This document shows, piece by piece, positions 1 to 5,236 of a DNA stretch of 10,320 bases. Each line of letters begins with the position of its first letter. Position 1 is the stretch's first letter. The stretch is taken from NCBI GenBank assembly GCA_021792315.1, contig JAJYUX010000060.1, positions 1 to 10,320 of the forward strand, given 5' to 3'. The position numbers and the translations under genes are program-made. The notes beneath the pieces were generated by a model, which was given only the letters and a program-made list of their open reading frames with translations, made no database searches and was not told the DNA's origin. This DNA is from an archaeon (GTDB lineage Archaea; Thermoproteota; Nitrososphaeria; Nitrososphaerales; CADDZS01).

Positions 1-550
1 CAGTTTTCACGGGCTTTCCATCTGCGTCAAGTGTGTATTTTGGAATCTTCGCAGTGAGCAGAGCAGCAATCACAGAGTATGAGGTTGCATCGAAAAGATT
101 GCCATCGACATTAATGATACTGACGTCAACGAATACTGCATAGACATGTTTACCTTCGACTAACACTAACTTCGAGACATCAATCATTCCTGATTCTCTC
201 ACGCCCCTGTCAGTTACTCTTGCAAGTTCTATTGTGTTCTCATCAGGCGGTCCGGGTTCTGCATACGGCGAAGCTAATGGCAGGACTTCAGCGCTGACCA
301 CTAAGAGACCTTTGTCCGGTGTGTCCGGAAATGGTGTTCCAAGATTGACCTTGACGCCAGCAATGACTTCTGTATTTCCAAGCTTGACTCTTGCTGACCC
401 TTCTGCCTTCTCAATGACACCAGTCTCAACCGTCAGTTCCCTCACGTCCTGGAAACCGCGACCATCGAGTCTCTTTCCCTTTGCAAGGACATCGTTCATT
501 TGGACACGGCGTAATTGCTCGACAACGTATGATTTCTTGACAGCTGACAT
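1..550 (-). CDS. rrp42: Exosome core subunit Rrp42 (partial, C-terminus beyond the left edge)
   Basis: The first 183 residues of archaeal exosome subunit Rrp42 are present. The frame stays open to the window edge, and the family is usually about 270 residues, so roughly the last third is missing. Rrp42 is the non-catalytic RNase PH-fold partner that alternates with Rrp41 in the hexameric ring and helps bind RNA. Visible features are the N-terminal segment ending in KGKRLDGRGFQDVRE (residues 24-38), the RNase PH core strand GSARVKLGNTEVIAGV (51-66), and the family segment ELARVTDRGVRESGMID (108-124). The ATG at 548-550 shares its A with the rrp41 stop (TAATG) and has a strong ribosome binding site at 561-568, so the start is well supported. 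It is the third gene of an rrp4-rrp41-rrp42 run. The family assignment is clear from the N-terminus. Confidence 0.95.
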   Translation of the reverse strand, partial: MSAVKKSYVVEQLRRVQMNDVLAKGKRLDGRGFQDVRELTVETGVIEKAEGSARVKLGNTEVIAGVKVNLGTPFPDTPDKGLLVVSAEVLPLASPYAEPGPPDENTIELARVTDRGVRESGMIDVSKLVLVEGKHVYAVFVDVSIINVDGNLFDATSYSVIAALLTAKIPKYTLDADGKPVKT

Positions 551-1302
551 TACTGGTCTGCCTCCTCCACTTCATCTCCGCCGAAATAACGGCCGATTAG
601 AGCCTCCCTCTGAAGCTGGTAAACCTTCCTGCATCCTTCAAGCGCCCAGTTGAAACCTTTGTTGAATTCCTCTGCATTCAATTGGCCATCTAGCTGCAAC
701 AAAGTGACCTCGTCAGTATTCGGCATTATGGCAATTGGAAGATCTGCCTGGCCCTCCTTGTCCTCAGTATCATCAACGTCCAAGACAACTTGTCCCGCAA
801 CCTTACCGGCTGCACATGCGACAACGAGGTCACGCATGTTGATTCCAGCATCTGCCAGCGCAACAGAGGCAGCGCAAATACTTGCACATCTGGAACCACC
901 ATCCGATTGCAGAATCTCCACGTAGACGTCGATGGCAGTTCTCGGATAATCATTTAACATCAAGGACGGTTCGAGAGCTTCTCTAATTACTTTTGAAATC
1001 TCAATTTCCCTTCTTGACGGAGCAGGGTTCTTGCGATCATCTGTTGAGAACGGAGACATATGATACCTGCATCTGAGCAAACTGCGGTCAGGAATTGCAT
1101 TGTGTTTAGGATGAACTTCCTTTGGACCGTAAACTGCAGCCATTATTTTGTTCTTTCCAAACTGAATGAATGCAGACCCATCGGCATTCCGCAAAATACC
1201 CACTTCGATCTTGACCGGACGGAGTTCGTCCAATTTCCTTCCATCATGTCTTAGTCCTTCCGCACTTATGAGACTACTACTGTCTCCACCTTGCTTTCCC
1301 AT
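550..1302 (-). CDS. rrp41: Exosome catalytic subunit Rrp41 (RNase PH family)
   Basis: Complete 250-residue Rrp41, the phosphorolytic 3'-5' exoribonuclease subunit of the archaeal exosome. It pairs with Rrp42 to form the hexameric ring and can also add A-rich tails when run in reverse. Visible motifs are GLRHDGRK (16-23), the substrate-binding Arg pair in SRREIE (96-101, R97 and R98), the phosphate-site segment SDGGSR (133-138), and catalytic-region acidic residues D181 and D187 in DKEGQADLPIA (181-191). These match the positions known to be needed for phosphorolysis in characterised archaeal Rrp41. The length is normal for the family. The ATG at 1300-1302 is preceded by GGTGA at 1312-1316 with a nine-base spacer. 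The C-terminus is short and acidic and carries the rrp42 ribosome binding site. The gap to rrp4 upstream is 37 bp, consistent with one transcript. All key residues appear intact. Confidence 0.97.
   Translation of the reverse strand: MGKQGGDSSSLISAEGLRHDGRKLDELRPVKIEVGILRNADGSAFIQFGKNKIMAAVYGPKEVHPKHNAIPDRSLLRCRYHMSPFSTDDRKNPAPSRREIEISKVIREALEPSLMLNDYPRTAIDVYVEILQSDGGSRCASICAASVALADAGINMRDLVVACAAGKVAGQVVLDVDDTEDKEGQADLPIAIMPNTDEVTLLQLDGQLNAEEFNKGFNWALEGCRKVYQLQREALIGRYFGGDEVEEADQ
561..568 (-). promoter_or_regulatory. Strong ribosome binding site for rrp42 inside the end of rrp41
   Basis: The minus strand reads GGAGGAGG, ten bases before the rrp42 ATG. It lies within the codons for the acidic C-terminus of Rrp41. 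With the TAATG overlap it fixes the rrp42 start and suggests coupled translation of the two ring subunits. Confidence 0.75.
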
Positions 1303-1339
1303 ATTATCTATTCACCAAAAACCGCTCTAGCTATACTCG

Positions 1340-2137
1340 CTACTCTTCCTCAGCTTCATCTTCATTGGAAACCTGTTCTGACTGCTCTTCCCCTTCATTG
1401 GCTTGATCAGTTGCCAGGGATTCACTTGGGGATTGATTCTCCCCACTCAATTCTTGTTTCTCTACCGCTGTTAATCCTAGCATTGACTGGACTTTCTCAG
1501 TTAGGTCGGCAGAGTGGGCTTCCTGCTCTACGAGGTTCACAGACTTTACAGCTTTCATTGAATCCTCGACCCCTCCAACTATAATCACCAAACCATTCTG
1601 ACCAATCAGCATTCTACAGTGGGTCCCGGTTTCGATTGATTTTATCATTGAGCCCTTCTTTCCAATCAAACGAGGTACTTTGGCAGGCGATATCTTGACT
1701 ACTTGTCCTCGAGGAATCCTTCCAAGCCCTGGACCGGAAATCGATAGCAGCGGATCTCTTGTTCGATCAAAGGCAATTATCCTTGCAGCAATCATATCCC
1801 CCACCTTCAGCTTGTCAGTAAGCGAATCTTTCGCAGGTGAGTAGTCGCGCCCAAACACTGATGCCGCTGGCAGAATTCCAAAGAAACAGGAATTAATGTC
1901 TGCTTCCCAAGCAAACGCACTGTAGTCTATGATCTTTCCCACTACGAGATCATCAATTCTGGGGAGATATGGTCCTGAAAGAGGAACTACTCTCGCAGTA
2001 TCGTGACCAACTTCCGCCATCCCCACTCTCGTCGCGACAATTTTGTCCCCCACGCGAACGACGTTCAAATCGGCGCGCATATTTCCGCGTGCAACAACTT
2101 CCCCTGGAATAACGTATCTTCTCTTTACTTCTGGCAC
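1340..2137 (-). CDS. rrp4: Exosome cap subunit Rrp4 (S1 and KH RNA-binding domains)
   Basis: Complete 265-residue Rrp4, an RNA-binding cap protein that sits on the Rrp41-Rrp42 ring and guides substrate into the channel. The order of parts is an N-terminal domain (about 1-60, with VIPGEVVARG at 9-18), an S1 domain (about 62-135), a KH domain (about 147-205) with the GxxG-type loop IGKKG at 158-162, and an acidic tail from about 232 to the end. The tail is rich in Glu, Asp, Ser and Gln and ends in DEAEEE. The tail seems longer than in most Rrp4 proteins I can recall. The start is GTG (2135-2137): an in-frame TGA lies three codons upstream, and the N-terminus fits the family. A TATA-like box 21-31 bp upstream would place transcription initiation at or next to this GTG, so a leaderless message is possible. 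The stop codon is TAG. Confidence 0.95.
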   Translation of the reverse strand: MPEVKRRYVIPGEVVARGNMRADLNVVRVGDKIVATRVGMAEVGHDTARVVPLSGPYLPRIDDLVVGKIIDYSAFAWEADINSCFFGILPAASVFGRDYSPAKDSLTDKLKVGDMIAARIIAFDRTRDPLLSISGPGLGRIPRGQVVKISPAKVPRLIGKKGSMIKSIETGTHCRMLIGQNGLVIIVGGVEDSMKAVKSVNLVEQEAHSADLTEKVQSMLGLTAVEKQELSGENQSPSESLATDQANEGEEQSEQVSNEDEAEEE

Positions 2138-2157
2138 AACTGTTCACTGTAAAATCC

Positions 2158-2168
2158 TATATACTAAA
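2158..2168 (-). promoter_or_regulatory. TATA-like box, candidate promoter of rrp4-rrp41-rrp42
   Basis: The minus strand reads TTTAGTATATA, centred near 2163. Archaeal initiation usually falls about 25-27 bp downstream of the box centre, which here is the rrp4 GTG itself (2137). This suggests that the exosome genes have their own, possibly leaderless, promoter, independent of psmA-SBDS. This is a motif-level inference only. Confidence 0.4.
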
Positions 2169-2184
2169 TCAATCTTGTACTAGT

Positions 2185-2213
2185 CTTCTCATCTAAACAG
2201 CGCTAGTGAGAAG
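2185..2213. repeat. Inverted repeat upstream of the rrp4 promoter
   Basis: CTTCTCA (2185-2191) and TGAGAAG (2207-2213) are perfect 7-bp inverted arms around a 15-bp loop. The repeat lies about 17 bp upstream of the rrp4 TATA-like box. It could be a protein-binding site, or a hairpin at the end of leftward transcripts from SBDS. No T-run follows it directly. It may also be chance. Confidence 0.3.
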
Positions 2214-2495
2214 GCCGCAAAACCTACAAACCGTTACGGAACATCCCGCTAAGAGTTTTGCTATATCGCCTCTGATTGAGCCTGAATCCTTCAAACTACA
2301 CTATCCAAACAAAAGGCACGCTTCTGGCATATATTAGATTTCATCCTTACCCGAACTCCTAAGATCGCGCTTTGTGAGATGCGTTTGGCTACCAATTCGG
2401 GTCTCGCCTACATCAAGCCTATTCTATTCAATATGGTTGTAATTCGTACGCTTCCATCTTTGCGGCATTGCCTTGCTTATCTGTTTGCCGTTGCA

Positions 2496-2933
2496 TTAGT
2501 CCAACATGGTGGGTCGGACAGAAGACTTTGTATTATCTCTTACCAATACTTGAAGAAGATGATCCTTGCATGACTCCCTAGCTAATTCAGTAAGTGCAAC
2601 CCAACCAAGGAACTTATCACCATCAAACACGCACAGGCGACTGAATGTCGTATTTACCAGTTTCCTTGCTGCGTTTTTCGTAGACATGTTCTTGTCAATC
2701 TTAATCAAAGGACCCATGACATCACTCAACCTTGTGTCACTGAGTTTGCAATTCAAGATAATGAATCTCAGTAGCAGATATCTATCTATGAGAGCTCTTA
2801 CAGTCTTCCCACTCTGGAAAGATATCACACTGGCGGATCTTTGATCCTACGTCCTTTTACATGCATCCAATATTGTCTAAATGTATTCAATCTGCGGAAC
2901 GGGAAGTATCATTGTTTCACTGATTTTTGTCAT
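2496..2933 (-). pseudogene. Two-CBS-domain protein, inactivated by two in-frame TAG codons
   Basis: One minus-strand frame from ATG 2931-2933 to TAA 2496-2498 would encode about 145 residues, the usual size of a tandem-CBS protein (adenosyl-ligand-sensing modules of the Bateman type). The first CBS domain starts MTKISETMILPVPQIEYI. It is interrupted by TAG at codon 19 (2877-2879), continues TILDACKRT, is interrupted again by TAG at codon 29 (2847-2849), and continues DQRSASVISFQSGKTV. The second domain is intact: LSDVMGPLIKIDKN, then NAARKLV, FSRLCVFDGDKFLGWV and LTELARES. All pieces are in the same frame and in the correct order, so two point changes are enough to explain the damage. The linker segment RALIDRYLLLRF also looks altered from the usual G(V)LTxRDLLLRF pattern. 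A GTG at 2826-2828 could restart translation to give a 110-residue piece with only one complete CBS domain. TAG is the normal stop of psmA, SBDS and rrp4 here, so recoding is unlikely. A sequencing error would have to occur twice. Confidence 0.75.
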
Positions 2934-3097
2934 CACTGGTCAAAGTCAGCAAGAAGCCATTGCTCTAATTCAACCTTTTGAAAAGAACACTACACTTACG
3001 GCAACAATGTCTCTGGCTTGGATCTTTCAGCTATGGCGACGTGGAGAGTCTGACTTCCAATCAGTTCATTTCCCAGAAATAATTAGTAAGCGAGCTG

Positions 3098-3787
3098 CTA
3101 TCGAACGAGTGATGCTTGTGCCGTTCCCTTTGTAAGAGAACCAAGTCTGTCTAGGAGAGTTGAGTGAACTCCTGCCGGGATTTCAATAATCACAGTCAAT
3201 CCTCCATCCTGCCCCCACTCTTCCCTGGAGATATCGCCAACTCCTTTAAGCGCGCCGAATGATTGCGACGCAAACTGGGCTGGAACTTTGACTAGCAACT
3301 TGATTCGCTCGGATTTCAATGGCAAGATTCTCCTCAGCGAATCCACAACCACTTTCGTCTGCTCGTTGACGTCTTTGAAGGGATCTATAGTGAGTCTGGC
3401 TTCTGTCATCGCCTGTTCGATTCTGAGAGGGGGGTGTGGAAGACCAGTTCTCGGATCAACGAAATTCCTAGATACGTTTGTAACGATCTGTTTTCTCTTT
3501 TCTTCGACGAGTCGTCTTCTTTGCTCAGTTGTAAGGTTCAGATCTCCTTTTCTTAGGATTATTTCTGCCATCTGTAGGAAATTACTTGTCTTGAAGGCCT
3601 TTGTCAGTTTCTCGGCAGGGACTCGCAGTCCCTTGTTCGCGTCTGAGTAAATCTCATCCACGGCAACAATTTGGGAAACTTCGACATTTCGTCCGAATTT
3701 GAAGTCCAAAGCAGGATCCGGATGCACGAGAATTTCGAAATGTTCGCCTTCAACAGACAGGCGGACAGTACTAAACTTTGATGACAA
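3098..3787 (-). CDS. SBDS family ribosome maturation factor (archaeal Sdo1)
   Basis: Complete 229-residue archaeal SBDS/Sdo1 homologue. In eukaryotes this protein works with the EFL1 GTPase to release eIF6 from the 60S subunit; the archaeal protein is thought to act in large-subunit maturation through aIF6 and an EF-2-like factor. Recognisable segments are the N-terminal domain (GEHFEILVHPDPALDFKFG at 14-32, DEIYSDANKG at 44-53), the central helical domain with LNLTTEQRRRLVEEKRKQI (83-101), NFVDPRTGLPHPPLRIE (108-124), the segment IDPFKDVNEQ (134-143), and the C-terminal ferredoxin-like domain ending LLDRLGSLTKGTA (211-223). The start is TTG at 3785-3787. An in-frame TGA lies two codons upstream, and MSSKFSTVRL aligns with the expected N-terminus, so no longer form exists. 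An AAAGG stretch lies only two bases before the TTG, which is too close for a normal ribosome binding site. The stop is TAG. The gene lies downstream of psmA, as in other archaea. Confidence 0.95.
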   Translation of the reverse strand: MSSKFSTVRLSVEGEHFEILVHPDPALDFKFGRNVEVSQIVAVDEIYSDANKGLRVPAEKLTKAFKTSNFLQMAEIILRKGDLNLTTEQRRRLVEEKRKQIVTNVSRNFVDPRTGLPHPPLRIEQAMTEARLTIDPFKDVNEQTKVVVDSLRRILPLKSERIKLLVKVPAQFASQSFGALKGVGDISREEWGQDGGLTVIIEIPAGVHSTLLDRLGSLTKGTAQASLVR

Positions 3788-3793
3788 TACCTT

Positions 3794-3871
3794 TCAGCTT
3801 GCTTCTTTGAAAATATGCCGCCATAATGGCATCATCAACTCGTCTTCATCTGGAGCATGATGCTCCGTCAT
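3794..3871 (-). CDS. Candidate micro-ORF between psmA and SBDS, 25 residues
   Basis: The 94-bp spacer holds an ORF beginning ATG (3869-3871), or GTG one codon earlier, and ending TGA (3794-3796). It encodes MTEHHAPDEDELMMPLWRHI followed by FKEAS. An AGAGGA stretch overlapping the psmA TAG stop lies nine bases before the ATG (six before the GTG), a good ribosome binding site. The peptide is acidic in its first half, then amphipathic and basic (PLWRHIFKEA). It is in the same frame as SBDS, whose TTG start follows its stop after two codons, so it could couple SBDS translation to psmA as a leader peptide. I do not recognise it as any known family. Two palindromes lie within it, so the spacer may instead be a structured non-coding leader. 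Confidence 0.35.
   Translation of the reverse strand: MTEHHAPDEDELMMPLWRHIFKEAS
3820..3830. repeat. Palindrome GCCAT-n-ATGGC in the psmA-SBDS spacer
   Basis: A perfect 5-bp inverted repeat around one central base. A mutually exclusive pairing ATGCC (3815-3819) with GGCAT (3828-3832) is also possible. It is the second palindrome in a 94-bp spacer, 21 bp from the first. Confidence 0.35.
3852..3866. repeat. Palindrome GGAGCAT-n-ATGCTCC in the psmA-SBDS spacer
   Basis: A perfect 7-bp inverted repeat around one central base. In RNA it would fold as a 5-bp stem (GGAGC/GCTCC) with a 5-base loop. It lies 16 bp after the psmA stop and could mark an RNA processing site or a weak transcript-end structure. 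Confidence 0.45.
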
Positions 3872-3881
3872 CACGAGTCCT

Positions 3882-4622
3882 CTATGAAGGAAGTTGCTTG
3901 GAGGAACCACTCTTTGCTTTGTTCGCGTAGCTGTCGACTTCTTCGTCAGATAGGCGCCTCATCTGCTTAGTGTCCACCGGAACGACCGCCATCTTAATAT
4001 GACGGGTTCCAGTCTTGTCTTCACTAACCAAGTATATTGATTCCACGGCCAATGTGAGGGCCTCGTCGATCGAGATATCTTCTTTGTACTTCTGTTCAAG
4101 ATACTCTCCTACTTGGTCTGCCCCGGCTCCAATCGCGATTGCAAAATACCCTACATAAGTACCGCTAGGATCGGTCAAGAAGAGTTCAGGACCATTAGAA
4201 TCCACCCCTGCAATTATTAGGGATACTCCGAAAGGCCGGACACCTGCGTATTGGGTATATTGCTGGCACTGGTCAGAAAGGCGCTTTGCTACAGACTCTA
4301 TGTCAACAGGTTCATCGTAAACTAGCTTGTTGCTTTGTGCAACTATTCTTGCTTGGTCAACCTGAACCCTTGCATCAGGAATGTAACCTGCAGCTGCAAC
4401 ACCGAGATGATCGTCTACTTGGAAAATTTTCTGGGTCTCGCCGGGAGTTTGTAGTTTTCTGGGGCGCTCTTCTACGGCCAATATCACACCATATTTTGTC
4501 CTAACACCTACTGCCAATGTTCCACGACGGACAGTCTCGATTGCGTACTCTACCTGATACAGTCGACCATCGGGCGAAAATACTGTAATTGCGCGGTCGT
4601 ATCCTGCGGCTGCTGGAAACAT
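3882..4622 (-). CDS. psmA: Proteasome subunit alpha
   Basis: Complete 246-residue 20S proteasome alpha subunit. Seven copies form each outer ring, which gates access to the proteolytic beta rings and docks ATPases such as PAN or Cdc48-type unfoldases. The alpha-type N-terminal signature is clear: YDRAITVFSPDGRLYQVEYA at residues 8-27, covering the gate helix H0 start. Lys65 in TQKIFQVDD lies where the docking-pocket lysine of characterised archaeal alpha subunits falls. Other family segments are GYIPDARVQVDQAR (79-92) and YAGVRPFGVSLIIAGVD (124-140). There is no N-terminal catalytic Thr, as expected for alpha. The C-terminus is polar. ATG 4620-4622 is preceded by AGGA at 4630-4633 with a seven-base spacer. 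The stop is TAG. psmA is the first gene of the leftward block and is divergent from the DUF371 gene. Confidence 0.97.
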   Translation of the reverse strand: MFPAAAGYDRAITVFSPDGRLYQVEYAIETVRRGTLAVGVRTKYGVILAVEERPRKLQTPGETQKIFQVDDHLGVAAAGYIPDARVQVDQARIVAQSNKLVYDEPVDIESVAKRLSDQCQQYTQYAGVRPFGVSLIIAGVDSNGPELFLTDPSGTYVGYFAIAIGAGADQVGEYLEQKYKEDISIDEALTLAVESIYLVSEDKTGTRHIKMAVVPVDTKQMRRLSDEEVDSYANKAKSGSSKQLPS

Positions 4623-4629
4623 AGTATAA

Positions 4630-4633
4630 TCCT
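4630..4633 (-). promoter_or_regulatory. Ribosome binding site of psmA
   Basis: Minus strand AGGA, seven bases before the psmA ATG. It supports the chosen start and a short leader. Confidence 0.5.
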
Positions 4634-4643
4634 ACAAAAAACC

Positions 4644-4671
4644 CTTAAGCCGCCAATTTAAGTCTTAAGCC
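4644..4671. promoter_or_regulatory. Divergent promoter region with two CTTAAGCC repeats
   Basis: CTTAAGCC occurs at 4644-4651 and again at 4664-4671, 20 bp apart start to start (about two helical turns). The AT-rich core AATTTAAG lies between them (4655-4662). On the minus strand the core reads CTTAAATT and is a plausible TATA box for psmA, with predicted initiation near 4633. The left repeat could instead serve as a TATA box giving an almost leaderless psmA transcript. The repeated element could be an operator for the divergent pair. Each CTTAAG is itself palindromic. Confidence 0.4.
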
Positions 4672-4702
4672 TCGAAAACATTCTTTTTGTTATCAGAACA
4701 CG

Positions 4703-4710
4703 ATATTTTG
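4703..4710 (+). promoter_or_regulatory. TATA-like box for the DUF371-ogg unit
   Basis: ATATTTTG (4703-4710) is centred about 28 bp before ATG 4735, which would give a leaderless transcript. This agrees with the lack of a ribosome binding site before that ATG. The alternative is the shared AATTTAAG core at 4655-4662, which would give a leader of about 50 bases. Confidence 0.35.
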
Positions 4711-4734
4711 AATATGGGAATTGGTACAATCAAA

Positions 4735-5229
4735 ATGAGTGAGAAAGCAGAAAAATCATTGGTAGTAGAGGTCATAGAATTCTCTGGCCACCCCAACATT
4801 CTTGCTACTCACTACAATACTATCGAAGTTACCAAAGACAAGGAGATTTCGAAACGAGGAGATTGCATCATCGGCGTCAACGCAACGAAATCATGTGCTG
4901 ATCTCAGTCCCGCTATGAAAAAACACATTCGAGCTGGTGGGCATCTCTCGTTTGAACTTAGAGTTGGAGAGAGAGTCTTTGAATTTTCTGGAAGAGGGAG
5001 AATGGAACTCGAATTGAGTAACACGAATGAGCTCGTGCTCAGAAGATCTGACTTTGTTAGCGATAGAACAGCGGCAGTATCCTGTGACGCTACTGCGATA
5101 GACTTGCCAAGATCTCTTGTGTCAGAACTGAGGAACAAGAACTCTAGAGGCACTTTAACGATAAGGGCACTCGAACTAAGTACACGTCAAGATCTTCCCG
5201 AGTCACTATTGGTTGAAACTCTAAGTTGA
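4735..5229 (+). CDS. DUF371 family protein of unknown function
   Basis: A 164-residue protein matching, from memory, the archaeal DUF371 family (PF04027). Characteristic segments are SGHPNILATH (17-26), EVTKDKEISKRGDCIIGVNA (31-50), ADLSP (55-59), and LVLRRSDFVSDRT (100-112) followed by ATAIDLPRSLV (119-129). It is a soluble, mostly beta protein with no signal peptide or membrane segment. The family has no established biochemical role that I know of. The start chosen is ATG 4735 (MSEKAEKS): the family match begins soon after it and a TATA-like box lies at leaderless distance. An in-frame ATG at 4714 would add seven residues, and a TTG at 4687 would add sixteen. It ends 7 bp before ogg on the same strand, so the two are very likely cotranscribed. 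This hints at a role near DNA repair or nucleic-acid handling, by context only. Confidence 0.88.
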   Translation: MSEKAEKSLVVEVIEFSGHPNILATHYNTIEVTKDKEISKRGDCIIGVNATKSCADLSPAMKKHIRAGGHLSFELRVGERVFEFSGRGRMELELSNTNELVLRRSDFVSDRTAAVSCDATAIDLPRSLVSELRNKNSRGTLTIRALELSTRQDLPESLLVETLS

Positions 5230-5236
5230 AACTTAC

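Larger units (their letters stand above)
2138..2495. other. Gene-poor spacer between the CBS pseudogene and rrp4
   Basis: These 358 bp hold no gene I recognise. No tRNA-like T-loop or C/D-box pattern was found by eye. Apart from the rrp4 promoter and the inverted repeat at its left end, the notable items are two. One is an AT-rich TATA-like stretch CATATATTA at 2329-2337, with no convincing gene downstream on either strand. The other is a minus-strand frame around 2293-2475 that reads coding-like (DGSVRITTILNRIGLM, TAG, ARPELVAKRISQ...) but is cut by one TAG and ends in TGA. It may be the remains of a second dead gene or chance. A 64-codon plus-strand ORF at 2379-2573 has no family features and overlaps the CBS remnant, so it was not annotated. 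Confidence 0.5.

Noticed and set aside
234..1584. Plus-strand ORFs opposite the exosome genes
   Set aside because: They lie antisense to well-supported rrp42, rrp41 and rrp4 and have no independent coding evidence.
2379..2573. Plus-strand 64-codon ORF downstream of a TATA-like CATATATTA
   Set aside because: The promoter spacing is possible, but the product has no recognisable features and the ORF overlaps the CBS pseudogene on the opposite strand.
2566..2844. Plus-strand 92-codon ORF
   Set aside because: It is entirely antisense to the CBS pseudogene, whose domain pattern is clear.
2847..2879. Pyrrolysine insertion at the two TAG codons of the CBS gene
   Set aside because: Three neighbouring genes use TAG as their stop, no pyrrolysine machinery is visible in the window, and neither position is a known pyrrolysine site. 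Pseudogene decay is simpler, though it was not excluded.
2881..3135. Plus-strand 84-codon ORF with a hydrophobic N-terminal segment
   Set aside because: It overlaps the SBDS 3' end and is antisense to the start of the CBS remnant. It has no ribosome binding site or family resemblance, and the CBS reading on the other strand explains part of it better.
3794..3874. C/D-box guide RNA suggested by GTGATGA and CTGA at the two ends of the psmA-SBDS spacer
   Set aside because: The box-to-box distance (about 80 bases) and the internal spacing to a TGATGA copy are too long for an archaeal C/D RNA, and no D' box is properly placed.
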